Source of the DNA: Neoarius graeffei
Taxonomy: Eukaryota; Chordata; Actinopteri; Siluriformes; Ariidae
Assembly: GCF_027579695.1 (NCBI RefSeq)
Contig: NC_083571.1
Location: 48,523,890-48,587,889, forward strand
DNA: 64,000 nucleotides
Reading direction: 5' to 3'
A program made the translations under genes and the position numbers. Positions 32,895 to 44,112 of this stretch are shown here, one piece after another (within the stretch, counting starts at the first letter, position 1; each line of letters opens with the position of its first letter). Below the pieces are notes generated by a model, which saw only the letters and a list, made by a program, of their open reading frames with translations, had not been told where the DNA came from and did not search any database.

Positions 32895-34319
32895 AGGGCA
32901 TATCCTGGACCAATTTAGTGTTTTTTTTTTTTTTTTAATATGAAAGTACCGTATGTCCCTTTACACACTCATCCAGAAGGGTAATTTTGCACAAGGCCAT
33001 CTGTCTACAGCAGAAAAAAATTAAATAACAAAACGCGTCTGAAAAAATCCCAAGGGAGTCTGGAGCCATATTGATCCAGATTCGTGACGTCACGTGCGGA
33101 TCCGCCAGCAGGCAGAGAGACCCTGCATGGATTCAGTGCACAGTCTGTGTAGACCAAGTTTAGCAGCTAGCGATTTTGCATTGAAATGATGATAGTTAAA
33201 AGCTTCTGCTTCTAAACCCATGGATTCATGCATCAATGCTCATCTATCTATTGTTACATAAATCATATTTTTTCTAATTACGATTATGTATTTATATATT
33301 CATTTTGAAGAGTACTGGCTACTGTAGGAGAAAGATTTCATAAGCTACACACATGGAATCGGCTAAGCAGGGTTGTATATACATTTAATGTGTTTGACAG
33401 GTCCCAAGATCTCAAGCCCTGACACGCATATCCCTTGATACATGTGAAGTAAGTGTATTATCGCCCAGCGCTTTTGTGTTGTTTACTTTTGTATGTGTCA
33501 ATAAATAACATTATCTGTATACCACACAAACACAGGAACACCTAATTTAGAGTATAGTCTCTCTTATTTCGTACCCTGGCAACAGTCAATTTGTGAATTG
33601 CCGATTTTCTTGGTCTGTCTCTCGGCTCTGCTTGGTCCTCGGCTTCGAGGGCCTCAGTGGATGCTGCACTTCGCCTTCTGTCAGGGGAGACGAACACAGC
33701 TGGCTCCTTTGGTGATGCTGACATAGATGGAGACGGTGTTGCTTTGGGCATTCTAACAGATGGAACTGCATCTTTTTTCAGATCAAGTTGCTTCTTGTAG
33801 CCCATTTCCCCACTGCAAATAGTTCTCAAAGTCGTCAGGCTTTATGAAGTGAGCTGTGGTCTGTTGTATGTTGCCAGTTTTTCCGGGTGCCTCGCACAAA
33901 GTGCTCTCATTTCTCTCTCATTGTCCGGTCTTTTGGAAAACGATGAGTGCTAATCTCATCATGATTGGTGTTGCTACACCCTCCTATGATACATCTGTTA
34001 ACCATTTTAATAATTACGTGATAGCGTTGAAGAAATTTGCAGAAAACCACCAGGTCGTATTCTCATAAACAAACCAACGCTGACATGGGATTCAGGAGAC
34101 GTGACGTCACGAAAATCAATGTTTGCCAGGAAATCCAAATGGCAAGTTTTTTCGGAGGCAAACGAATTTGCCTCAAATGACTTGATTTCAACTGAATTTT
34201 TCTGGTATTGCGCAAGGTAAAAAAAATTGCTCAAAATGTGACAAATATTTGACCAAAGTTTAACATAAAATAAGAGAATTACATTGATCTTGTTCCTAAA
34301 TATACCCAAGATGTGCCCT
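32895..34319. mobile_element. TTAA-flanked DNA element in ApoL intron
   Basis: TTAA at 32,891-32,894 and 34,320-34,323 flanks 1,425 bp. The ends read AGGGCATATCCTGG and AGGGCACATCTTGG (18 of 24 bases match over the first 24). Subterminal GACGTCAC motifs occur at both sides. TTAA targets point to piggyBac or Kolobok-like elements. A short - strand frame (33,542-33,829) has no recognised domain. Confidence 0.65.
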
Positions 34320-34565
34320 TTAAGATTATTAGTTCCTTTACATCTTTCAGTAAATTCAGGAAGTCTTATTACCTTGAAGAGAAAAATGAGTGAACTACTG
34401 TTTTTAGTTGTTTAGTTTTTACCTTCTGCTTTGCACTACTCTGTTGTTGATTACTGCCCTGCAGTAGTCCTGTCGTGCTTTATTCCTCACATAAATTTGA
34501 TCTCTGAAGTGTGAGTAATGTATAATCTTTAACAATAAATGATACAAATGTTCTGTCTTGCTCAG

Positions 34566-34980
34566 AGCCATAGAAGCAGCTGCAGATCGTGTCTTCAAAG
34601 CTGCCCGTCTTTACGTTTATTTATTCAAAAAGCAAGAGCCATCACTGTATATGCGAGTCATCGAGTTACTGGCAGTTGCTGATGCAGCAGACAACTTCCA
34701 TAAGAAAACTGTGACCGCTAGCGTTGGAGGAGGAGTGGCTAGCGTAGCTGGTAGCATCACCACCATCACAGGATGGGCACTGGCACCTGTCACTTTTGGG
34801 TCATCACTTATTGTAACAGCAGTAGGCATCGGCGTTGCAACAGCAGGGGGTCTCGCGTCAGCATCCGCCAACATCACAGACACAATGCACTCAAGGACAG
34901 ACCGGGCCAAAGTGGAGCAGATCATTCTCAACTACCAGGAGGAGATAAAGGACATCAGAGAATGTCTTCAGTTCTTGCAG
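34566..34980 (+). CDS. apol: ApoL-like gene, ApoL domain exon 1
   Basis: A 415-nt exon (acceptor tgctcag, donor gtgaga) encoding about 138 residues. It begins with an amphipathic helix (AIEAAADRVFKAARLYVYLF), then ELLAVADAADNFHKKT and a long Gly/Ala/Val hydrophobic hairpin (VTASVGGGVASVAGSITTIT through VGIGVATAGGLASASANITD). This hairpin is the hallmark of the ApoL family, thought to insert in membranes. A charged helix (KVEQIILNYQEEIKDIRECL) follows. It ends in phase 0, matching the next exon. Confidence 0.88.
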
Positions 34981-35242
34981 GTGAGACATGATGGCATGGG
35001 AACAACATGTGTACAAATATTTACTTCATTAAACTCAGAGGCTTGTTCACCAAAATGGTCAGAATTGGTTACTAATGCTTCAGTTAGTTAAATTAGCTAC
35101 TGATGCTTCAACATTTATAGCATTTATGATTTTATTCCCCTATAAAATTATAGCAGGTTAATAGTAAATAAAGGCAAATAGCTATACAAATTCTTGATTC
35201 TTTCCTTATTTGCCCACCTGCGTCTTTTTATCTCTCTTGCAG

Positions 35243-35725
35243 ACAGGTATGGAGACTCTCGAAGAGTGCAACTTCCAGCAGTACATGGACAGCATCTCCA
35301 AGCAGGCAATGAACAAGAATGTGAAGCATGTAATGAAGGAGGGTGGCCGTGCTGGTAAGGCATTACTTATCAATGCTGAGAACCTGGCAAGCACTGTGCA
35401 AGTGCTCAGTACTGCCACTGGGGTTGCCAAAGCCACTCAGGTCCTCAGCATCGCCAGCGGGGTCATGTCTGGCCTCTTCCTGGCCCTTGATGTCTTCTTT
35501 TTAGCCAAAGACTCCAGGGAACTGCACAAAGGGGCCAAGACAAAGTTTGCAGCCAAGATTAGGGATGTGTGCAAGGAATTGCTGGACGGCCTTATTGAAC
35601 TGAAGAAGATTAAAGAACAGCTGCAGGAAATCATGAATAATGCAGAGGAGGAGGAAGAGGAGGAGGAGGAAGAAGAAGAAAAGGAGGAGGAGCAAGAAAA
35701 AGAAAAGTGTAAGAAAGACCAGTGA
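35243..35725 (+). CDS. apol: ApoL-like gene, terminal exon with acidic tail
   Basis: A 483-nt exon (acceptor ctcttgcag) encoding 160 residues to TGA at 35,723. It holds the second half of the ApoL domain: ENLASTVQVLSTATGVAKAT, then a hydrophobic segment (IASGVMSGLFLALDVFFLAK) and a coiled-coil-like ELKKIKEQLQEIMN. The last about 30 residues are almost all Glu and Lys, coded by a GAG/GAA microsatellite at 35,645-35,700, so length variation between individuals is likely. A poly-A signal lies 26 bases after the stop. Confidence 0.9.
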   Translation, partial: TGMETLEECNFQQYMDSISKQAMNKNVKHVMKEGGRAGKALLINAENLASTVQVLSTATGVAKATQVLSIASGVMSGLFLALDVFFLAKDSRELHKGAKTKFAAKIRDVCKELLDGLIELKKIKEQLQEIMNNAEEEEEEEEEEEEKEEEQEKEKCKKDQ

Positions 35726-35750
35726 GCACAGAAGTGAATAGTATAATGAG

Positions 35751-35756
35751 AATAAA
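35751..35756 (+). terminator. poly-A signal AATAAA of the ApoL-like gene
   Basis: Canonical AATAAA soon after the stop at 35,725. The 3' UTR would be very short. Confidence 0.6.
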
Positions 35757-36004
35757 AGACAATTAAGATTTTTGTGGGCATTAATACGTTGCATGTAAGA
35801 GAGGAGGAAGATATGAAATACTATTAAGCACAGAGATCTCTAAAAAGCAGGAAACAATAATATTTAGATACTGACAAAAACTTAGCTAAGATTATTTATG
35901 CTGGGGTTGGAAAAAAATTGTTGCTGATTTTGGTGGTGGATGTATGGTTTAGGTCAAAAAGTGTTTTTACTTACATTGTAGTTTTGGATTGTTGCTATTT
36001 TTTA

Positions 36005-36170
36005 TTAAATCATTAGTTTCTTTTTTCAGACATGTAAAAGTTTTTTCCTTTACCTGACATGTTTCGACAGTGTCACTTCCGTCTTCATCAGAGGGTCACC
36101 CGGATGTTGGTGTGTGACATGCTTTTATAATCAGCTGATGTTAGACATAAAGACATAATGAACGTAACAC
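36005..36170. mobile_element. short insertion with target duplication
   Basis: About 165 bp splits the first repeat copy. The junction word gctatttttt/gctattttta occurs at both ends (near 35,993 and 36,174), as for a retroposed fragment. It contains ttcgacagtgtcacttccgt, a motif I associate with fish retroelement ends, family unknown. Confidence 0.45.
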
Positions 36171-36484
36171 ATATGCTATTTTTATTGATGGAGAGATGGA
36201 CTGTGATCCTGAGCCTTACATAGATAGGACTTAGGTTTATACAATTTGAAACTCCTTCAAATTTTAGGAAGGGAAGTTACGGTACATTCACACCAAAAGC
36301 GGCAAGAGCATTAAAATTCACTCTGGCAGCCCTAACAACAACACTGTCAAAGTTTGCAGAGGTTTTGTGACGAAGATGGAGTGAGCAGCTACAGGTTTGA
36401 TTCGAATACTTTGTCTTGCAAACTTTATTTAAAGTGGCTGCAAAGCAAACACGCGTCAACCGGTATCTGTGCTGACTGGCATTT

Positions 36485-36752
36485 TTTTTCCCCAACCCCA
36501 GCATAAATAATCTTAGCTAAGTATTTGTCAGTATCTAAATATTATTGTTTCCTGCTTTTTAGAGATCTCTGTGCTTAATAGTTTTCCATATCTTCTTCCT
36601 CTCTTAGTGGTCAGTCACTCTGACCAGTCTATGTAAGAGAGGAAGAAGATATGGAAAACTATTAAGCACAGAGATCTCTAAAAAAAACAGGAAACAATAA
36701 TATTTAGATACTGACAAATACTTAGCTAAGATTATTTATGCTGGGGTTGGAA
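36485..36752. repeat. inverted repeat, about 120-bp arms
   Basis: 36,485-36,607 is the reverse complement of 36,632-36,752, separated by about 25 bases. It could form a long hairpin just past the ApoL gene. Confidence 0.8.
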
Positions 36753-37355
36753 AAAAAAATTGTTGCTCATTTTGGTGGTGGATGTATGGCTTAGGACAAA
36801 AAGTGTTTTTACTTACATTGTAGTTTTGCATTGTTGCTATTTTTATTGATGGAGAGACGGACTGTGATCCTGAGCCTTACATAGATGGGACTTAGGTTTA
36901 TACAGTTTGAAACTCCTTCAAATTTTAGGAAGGGAAGTTATGGTACATTCACACCAAAAGCGGCAAGAGCATTAAAATTCACTCTGGCAGCCCTGACAAC
37001 AACGCTGTCAAAGTTTGCAGAGGTTTTGTGACGTAGATGAAGTGGGCGGCTACAAGTTTGGTTCAAATGCTTTGTCTTGCAAACTTTTATTTAAAGTGGC
37101 TGCAAAGCAAACTCATGTCAACCGGTACCTTTGTGCTGACTGACCGCGAGTAGGGTTAAGTATACAAGTAGAAGTTAACCTCATGAAATCTTTTAAATGT
37201 GAAGGTAAGAAATCCAATAAAATAATATAAAATCATGACTATATATTTAGTAAGAAAATAAACAAATGACATTTAAGTAATTCCAAGCCATTTGTGTGGT
37301 GTGACTTTTGTTTTGATGCTAAAGTGCTAAGTCAAATTTCAACATGCAGTTTATT

Positions 37356-38466
37356 GAATGAATGAATGAATGAATGAATGAATGAACCCTTTATTGTCAC
37401 TCTTACCAGTGAAATTGACCATCAACCTGTCCTTACAGAGGGGGAACAGGACAGGAAGACAGGGATAAAAGAAAAAGAAACACAGTAGTAACATGAGGAA
37501 AGATGAGGAAAAAAAGAACACCCCCCCACTATGCTCCTATCAGGAGTACAGTGTGGGAGCATTTAAAAACCTCCGCACAAGCACACGATAACACAAGTAC
37601 ACTTTAAAACATGGGACTTGAGGGGGGTAGGAGGGGAGCGGAGGAGGTAGAGGTAACCCAGCGCAAGTAAGCAGCCGTCTGCTCCTGCAGCCATGCAAGC
37701 GGTGCTGGTCACGCACCCGCTTGTCACACTGGGGGTGAAAAACAGCGACCGTGGAAAATTGGGGAAGGAATGCGAGAATGTCTCCCAGCAGTGACCTTCT
37801 GGGGGAAATGTTTTCCCAGCAACGGCCTTGATCGAGGCCGGTGCTGTTCAGGGAGCCGAATGTCGATAAGATAGATTGTTTGGTCTTTCGAACAGACGCA
37901 GTCTTTACACGTCCACACCATTCATCCATATCTGTCCATTTCGTCCATATCTGTCCATTTCTGTTCAATTCAATTCTGTTTGGTCTCCAAAATACTTATT
38001 CTTTGCAAAGCCGAAAGCGTCTCCAAGATGACAACCATGTTGTGGTTCAAGTTCTATAGCCACAGTCTGAGTGCCAACAGCTTTCCCCACCGCTTTAATC
38101 ATATCAGGCAGCTTTGTGGGGCTTTGAACAGCTGTCACCGTTGTCTGATTTCCTCGATGTACCAGGGCAATGCCTAATCCAATCAGCAAAAGTCTGGTAA
38201 TCATGGTTCCGAATAGGTAGATATCTCCAATGTCCTCCACAGACGTTCCGGCAGGACAGGCGAGTTCCCCCGAACCCAGAAACTGTGTCAATTTCGTTAG
38301 GAGACCAGTTTATCAAATCCATGCTTTTTTAGTTTAGAAATTCAATGCGGAGAGAGTCTCTCAAAAAAAAGTATAGGCCGACAAGATGAAACAAAGAGCT
38401 CAAGCAGGAAAAAGAGGAGAGGAGAGAAATGTGACCGCCTTCCGTGAGAGCACGGAGAAGAAAAAT
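37356..38466 (-). mobile_element. ORF-bearing retroposed element, copy A
   Basis: Same element as copy B (40,383-41,575): (TGAA)n at the left, AATAAAGGG on the - strand at 37,385, and a start region MDLINWSPNEIDTVS at 38,322. The frame is broken by shifts near 38,290 and 37,968. Target duplication not identified. Confidence 0.7.
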
Positions 38467-40280
38467 TCTTTAATGCATCTTGGGATACTTCATAAATAAT
38501 GGGGAAACACCACCACTACAAGTATTAATTTCTCCTCCATTGTACTTGGGAATGATTTGAACAGAACCATTACTTACACGGTTGTGTTCTCTAGTATTCT
38601 CTAGAGCAGAACACATCTAAATTCCAATTGGTTGCCACCAAACTGCATCATAGTTCATTACCATAAAGCAGGGTTTTAAGTAGACCAAAATATCAATGTA
38701 GTGGCACCAGTCATAACGGCCGGGGGGGGTTCGAGGGCTGCCCTAGGCCCCCAAAAGCTCACAGGTTCTACATGCTTGGAGATACATTCTAGTGCACTTG
38801 CAGGCCTCCCTGAAAGTAACTCTTTTTTGGTAATATTAATGAGATTTATTTTTTTCAAAAAGTTGCTGTGATTGTTTTTGATTGAAGACTTCTTATAATT
38901 AATATTCAGCTATATTGGTGACACATTTATGGAATAAGAATAAAACAACCAGTTGATGTTCACTGAGTGTCAGCTTTATTTTCAGCTTCAGCTATTCAAT
39001 TACAATACATGACTATCCAGATCTAATTCGGGGACCGGCATGTATTACATACATGGTGCATAAGCGCCTCTTAATATGGATGGCACTTTAATGCGAGCAC
39101 AGCAAAATGGAGGTAAACTGGACAAGCATGATCAGTGACGGTCTCCACATGGAACTACTTGGGCAGCTATGCATTGGGCGCTTACATGAATGGGGAGTGG
39201 AACATGTCCAAATGTAGAACATTCGCATGGCAGTGTGCTGTCGCCACTGCGTGGGGATAACGAGAAAGTTAAACAAAATACCACATTTTCAAGATTGACA
39301 AGTCTTTTTATTAGTGTAGTGGCAACTTTTACAGGCATGTCAATATTGTGAGCATAGCAGTAAGGAAACATTGCGTATCAGTCCAATATGCTGAAAAGGC
39401 CTAGTTAGAACCCTGATAAAGTTGGCCAGCCTTCAACTTTATTTTGACTCACCCACCACCCAAGATGCCTGCCAATGGTCATGCTGCTGTTCACTGACGA
39501 GACACTGACTCAACATACAAAAGTAAAGACTTTGTCATTTTGGTGCGCTTGGTGCTTTTGGTGTGAACATACCATTATAGTAAGTAATCGTACTACTGAG
39601 CTATTGCCAATGGTGTTACCTTCTATGTAATATAATCTGACCAATTTTTTACTGGGACACTGTCATCATTTCAAAATACAGCAAAGCAAAGTGTTTTACT
39701 CTTTTTATTGCCTACCCAGCTGAAGATAAGCATATTTTACCTTTGATTCTTAAGTATTTTGGGAAGCTTTCATTTATGCCTTCCAAACTGGCTTGAATGC
39801 ATTTCACTGTTAGCATTCTGAATTATATTTGCAGGGATATTTTACTTTTGTTCATGAAAAGCACCTTCATGTTAGCTGTTTGTGCTCCACCTTTTAATTA
39901 GGGCTGTTAACACTTGAAATATTAAAGTACTCCAGTGTGATTTAATTAAAAGATTGTGTTTTCTTTACACTCTACTTAGGAGCATATTGTAGTTGTATTT
40001 TAATAATAATTATATATAAATTGCATAATTTTGGGAAAATCTGGGATTGTTTTTCACTTTAATAAATCTGAATTTACTTCAATTCACCATAGTAAGAAAA
40101 ATCAAAGGTAATAAAGGTCTTTAAAATCGTAATGTGTGCCCCGTTGGTCTGTTGTTGTTTTTTTTTGCTTAATGTTGGCACAAATTTTTATATTAATTGT
40201 TTGAAAGTCTTGCTCAGAATACAAGTTACTAAATAATACAGGTAATACTACAGGAAAGTATAAATAAAACTCATACACTC
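38467..40280. other. sequence with no gene found
   Basis: No convincing exon. Near 39,546-39,577 the word ggtgcttttggtgtgaacat is the complement of TTCACACCAAAAGC at 36,951, so part may be one DNA element ending here. A - strand frame at 39,132-39,371 has no recognised similarity. 39,600-40,250 is AT-rich and featureless. Confidence 0.45.
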
Positions 40281-40382
40281 ACAGTCCACTTTATTAGGAA
40301 CACCTGTGCACCTGCTAATGTATGCAGTTATCCAATCATGTGGCCACAGCACAATGCATAAAATCATGCAAATCCAGATGAA

Positions 40383-41575
40383 TGAATGAATGAACCCTTT
40401 ATTATCACTGTACCAGTGAAATTGACCATCAACCTGTCCTTGCAGAGGGGGAACAGGACAGGAAGACAGGGATAAAAGAAAAGGAAACACAATAACATGA
40501 GGAGAGATGAGGAAAAAAAACCCACACCCCCACTATGCTCCTGTCAGGAGTACAGTGTGGGAACATTTAAAAAAAAAACCTCTGCACATAAGCACACAAT
40601 AACACAAGTACATTTTAAAACACGGGACTTGAGGGGGGGGAAGGAGGGGGCAATCAGGGGAGGGGGGAGGGGAGGAGGTAGAGGTAACCCAGCGCAAGCA
40701 GGCAGCCGTCCGCTCCTGCAGCCATGAAGGCACTGGTCACGCACCCGCTTGTCACACTGGGTGTGAAAATGGTGACCGCAGAAAGTTGGAGAAGGAATGC
40801 GAGAGCATCTCCCAGCAGTGACCTTCAGGGGGAAATGTTGTCTCAGCAACGGCCTTAACCGAGGCCGGTCCTGTCTCAGGGAGCCGAATGTCAATAAGAT
40901 ATAAATTGTTTGGTCTTTCCAGACGCAGTCTTTGCACGTCCACACCGCGCGTCCATATCTGTCCATTCCGTCCATTCTGTTCAAATTGGTCTCTGAAATA
41001 CTTATTCCATGTAAAGCTGAAAGCTTCTCCAAGATAACCATATTGTGGTTCAAGTTCTGAATAGCCACAGTCTGAGTGCCAACAGCTTTGCCCACCGCTT
41101 CAATCATATCGGGCAGCTTTGTGGGGCTTTGAACAGCTGTCACCATTGTCTGATTTCCTCGATATACCAGGGCAATGCCTAATCCAATCAGCAAAAGTCC
41201 TGTAATCATGGTTCCAAATAGGTAGATATCTTCAATGTCCTCCACAGAAAGAATCGCCAGGCACACGACTCGCCACCGCTCCCATGCAGCCATCGCGTAA
41301 CCAGCCGCAAATGTTCTGGCAGGACAGGCGGGTTCCCCCCAACCCAGGCTTCTCGTCGAGAAAACTGTGTCAATTTCGTTATGAGACCAGTTTATCAATT
41401 CCATGCTTTTTTTTTTTTAGTTTAGAAAGTAATGTGGGGAGAGTCTCTTCAAAGAGTACAGCAGACGAGACGAGACAAAGAAGCACAAGCAGGGAAACAA
41501 AAAGGAGGGAGAGCAGAGAGAATGCGACTGCTTCCGTGGAAGCACGGAGAGAAAAAAATAAATAAATAAATTGAA
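40383..41575 (-). mobile_element. ORF-bearing retroposed element, copy B
   Basis: A 1.19-kb - strand element with (TTCA)n 3' end and AATAAAGGG before it. The 7-bp word AGATGAA lies at both sides (40,376-40,382 and 41,576-41,582). It contains a long open frame (next entry). The 3' end style resembles Rex1/CR1-type LINE tails, but no RT is present. Confidence 0.7.
40544..41404 (-). CDS. unknown ORF with one membrane segment
   Basis: A 286-codon frame starts at an ATG in a favourable context (agcATGG) and reads MELINWSHNEIDTVFSTRSL. Residues about 40-55 (AAWERWRVVCLAILSV) are followed by one strong hydrophobic span, LFGTMITGLLLIGLGIALVY, and then an amphipathic stretch (KLPDMIEAVGKAVGTQTVAI). 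The C-terminal half after about residue 145 is Cys/Pro/Arg-rich and may not be real coding. I do not recognise the family. The first 130 residues are also seen, broken, in copy A. Confidence 0.4.
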   Translation of the reverse strand: MELINWSHNEIDTVFSTRSLGWGEPACPARTFAAGYAMAAWERWRVVCLAILSVEDIEDIYLFGTMITGLLLIGLGIALVYRGNQTMVTAVQSPTKLPDMIEAVGKAVGTQTVAIQNLNHNMVILEKLSALHGISISETNLNRMDGMDRYGRAVWTCKDCVWKDQTIYILLTFGSLRQDRPRLRPLLRQHFPLKVTAGRCSRIPSPTFCGHHFHTQCDKRVRDQCLHGCRSGRLPACAGLPLPPPLPPPLIAPSFPPLKSRVLKCTCVIVCLCAEVFFLNVPTLYS

Positions 41576-42439
41576 AGATGAAGAGCTTCAGTTAATGTTC
41601 ACATCAGAATGGGGGAAATGTGATCTCTGACTTTAACTATGGCATGGTTTTTAGTACCAGATGGGCTGGTTTGAGTATCTTAGAGACTGCTGATCTGGGA
41701 TTTTCACACACAAGAGTCTCCATGTTTGTACAGAATATAGAGGGGGGAGGAAGCATTGCGTGTGTGGCAGTTCTGTAGGTGGAAATGCCTTGTTGATTAG
41801 AAGTCAGAGGGAAATTGCCAGATTGGTTTGTGCTGCTGGGAAGGATATAATTACAGATCTAATCATTCTTGGCAACTTTGGTGAGCAGAAAAGCATCTCC
41901 GCATGCACAAAACATCTAACCTTGGAGTGGATGGATTACAACAGTGAATGGCTATATTGGGTTCCACTCCTGTCAGCCAAGAACAGGCATCTGAGGCTAT
42001 CATGGGCACAGGCTCATTGAAACTGGACAGTTAAAATGAGGAGGGGAGGGGGGAGAGATCACCTGGTCTGTTTCCAGTCTTCAATTGTCCAGTTTGGGAG
42101 AGTTTGTGTCCATGATGGCTTCAGATTTTTGTTCTTGGCTGACAGGAGTGGAGCCCAATGTGGTATTCTGCTCTAGAGTCTTTTGTGTGAAAATCCCAGG
42201 AGGTCAGCAGTTTCTGAAATACTCAAAATGGCTTATCTGGCACCAGCATTCATGCCACAGTTAAAGTCAGAGATCATATTTTTTCCCCCATTCTGATGTT
42301 TGGTGTGAATGGTACCTGAAGCGCTTGACCTGTATCTGCATGATTTTATGCATTTTGTTGCTGCCACATGATTGGCTGATTAGGTAACTGCATAAATGAG
42401 CAGGTGTACCTATTAAAGTGGAATATATCCCATATACTC

Positions 42440-43341
42440 TTATCAGCCATAACATTAAAACCACCTGCCTCATGTTGTGGAGGTTCCCCTTGTGCCGCCA
42501 AAACAGCTCTGACCCATCGAGGCATAGACTCCACAAGAGCTCTGAAGGTATGCTGTGGTATATGGCACCATGATGTTAACAGCAGACCCTTTAAGTACTG
42601 TAAGTTATGGGGCCTCCTTGGACTTTTTTGTCCAACACAATCCATAGATGTTTGATTGGATTGAAATCTGGGGAATTTGGAGGCCAAGTCAACACCTTGA
42701 ACTCTGTCATGTTCCTCAAACCATTCCTGAACAATTTTAGCAGTGTTGCAGAGTGCATTGCCCTGCTGAAAAAGGCCACTGCCGTTAGGGAATTCTGTTG
42801 CCATGAAGGGGTGTACTTGGTCTGCAACATTTGTTTAGGTAGCTGGTATGTGTTAAAGTAACATCCACATAAATGCCAGGACTCAAGGTTTCCCAACAGA
42901 ACATTGCCCAGAGCATCATACTGCCTCCACCAGCTTGCCTTCTTCCCATAGTGCATCCTGGTGCCATCTCTTCCCCAAGTAAGTGATGAACACACACCTA
43001 CCCATCCACATGATTCCTCAGACCACGACACCTTCTTGCATTGTTTCATGCTTGAGCTCTGATGGTCACATGCCCATTATAGGGACTTTTGTAAGTAGAC
43101 AGGGTTCAGCATGGGCATTCTGACTGGTCTGTGGATTACCAGCCCCATACACAGCAAGCTGTGATGCATGGTGTGTTCTGATACATTTCTATCATAGCCA
43201 GCTTGAACTTTTTCATCATTTTATGCTACAGTACATCTTCTGTGTATTGGATCAGATCGGCTAGCCTTCACTCCCCACACGCATCAATGAGCCTTGGATG
43301 CCCATGACCCTGTTGTCTTTCCTTGGACCCCTTTTGGTAGG
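42440..43341 (-). mobile_element. Tc1/mariner-type transposon #4, cut by an LTR element
   Basis: Starts cagccataacattaaaacca, a terminal repeat shared with the MITE at 52,656. The - strand frame 43,049-42,591 has SWSEES and WPPNSPDFNPIKHLW; the catalytic Glu of PIEHLW is Lys. Interrupted at 43,341 by the next LTR. Confidence 0.7.
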
Positions 43342-43881
43342 TGTCACAATCTGGAGATCACAGGTATGGATAGGACCCAAAGAACAACTACAAAAGTCAC
43401 AGATAAGAACTAAGGCATACCTGATGAGTGGAACAGTGAGGTGCACAGGCAGGAAGAAGACACAGCAATACAGTCAGAAATATCCTGGCTAAATCCAAGG
43501 ATGGCAGAGCAGACATCGAGTAAACAGTCACAATAATCCCAGGAGAAATCTGAGCACTGCTGGCAATTAATAGCCAGGAAAAAACAGATTCTAGAGTCAA
43601 AGTCATGGTCAAAAAGCCCAAAAAACAGCAGGCAAAACTTGTAATCCAAAAACATAATCCAAGTCAGAAAACCAGGGAAAGGCAGTAAAGAAAACCAAAA
43701 ATGAACATGGACTAGACAAAATGTGACGGCGAGTATTTTTCCGCATCGTGCAATTCTCCCCGTCATGTTTATATAGTGACTAAAAGCAAATGTATAGGTG
43801 TGCTAGCGCAGCATAGGGAGAACAGGGGGAAACCTGGAACTTACAAGTCAGGACTTGGAAGGTCCAGGCTGGATCATAACA
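43342..43881 (-). repeat. LTR (3') of the degraded chromodomain element
   Basis: 540 bp, matching 49,137-49,332 over its first 200 bases. A TATA box (- strand tatataa) lies near 43,768-43,778. A C-rich tract follows at 43,888-43,910, i.e. a purine tract on the element strand. Confidence 0.75.
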
Positions 43882-44112
43882 GTAACCCCCCCCCCACCCC
43901 CCCACCCCCCTGCAGATGCTTCTGGGCAACCCAGACAGAGCTTCCATATTTTAACAGTGAAAGTCCCCAATGAGCAAAGGGTTCAGGATGAAATATGCTG
44001 GCACCCACCACTTCTCTTCCAGGCTGTAACCCTTCCAGTCGACAAATACTGTAACCCCCACCCTCATCGATAGACCTTTAATAGTTACCTGACCATGTAG
44101 GCCTCACCTCCA

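Larger units (their letters stand above)
237..35725 (+). other. apol: ApoL-like gene, visible span (5' end outside window)
   Basis: All host exons found between here and 35,725 lie on the + strand and keep a continuous reading phase from 26,126 onward. The last two exons carry an apolipoprotein L domain. ApoL proteins are membrane-associated alpha-helical proteins with hydrophobic hairpins; several are linked to lipid binding, ion channels or membrane remodelling. The upstream exon array encodes repeated NPF motifs and Ser/Asp-rich linkers. I infer that array and ApoL domain belong to one gene from shared strand, compatible phase 0 and absence of another promoter or stop context. Introns are packed with transposons. 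The start codon is not in the window. An alternative is that the array belongs to a neighbouring ApoL paralogue whose 3' end was lost. Confidence 0.65.
35796..37150. repeat. duplicated segment downstream of the ApoL gene
   Basis: 35,796-36,004 plus 36,171-36,480 matches 36,632-37,150 as a direct repeat. Shared landmarks are cttagctaagattatttatg and ttcacaccaaaagcggcaag. An inverted copy of the start lies between them. The first copy is split by a short insertion at 36,005-36,170. Confidence 0.8.
40281..42420. mobile_element. long inverted-repeat DNA element with nested insertion
   Basis: The ends read ccactttattaggaacacct and its complement-like ggtgtacctattaaagtgg. Inner arms also mirror (41,600-41,710 with its acacacaagagtctc against 42,175-42,300 with gagtcttttgtgtg). 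Copy B of the ORF-bearing element is inserted at 40,383. Confidence 0.7.

Noticed and set aside
39132..39371. - strand frame as a Harbinger nuclease
   Set aside because: I could not see any nuclease motif; composition alone is not enough.
40497..40727. + strand 76-codon frame
   Set aside because: It is antisense to the ORF-bearing element, Lys/Gly-rich and without motifs.
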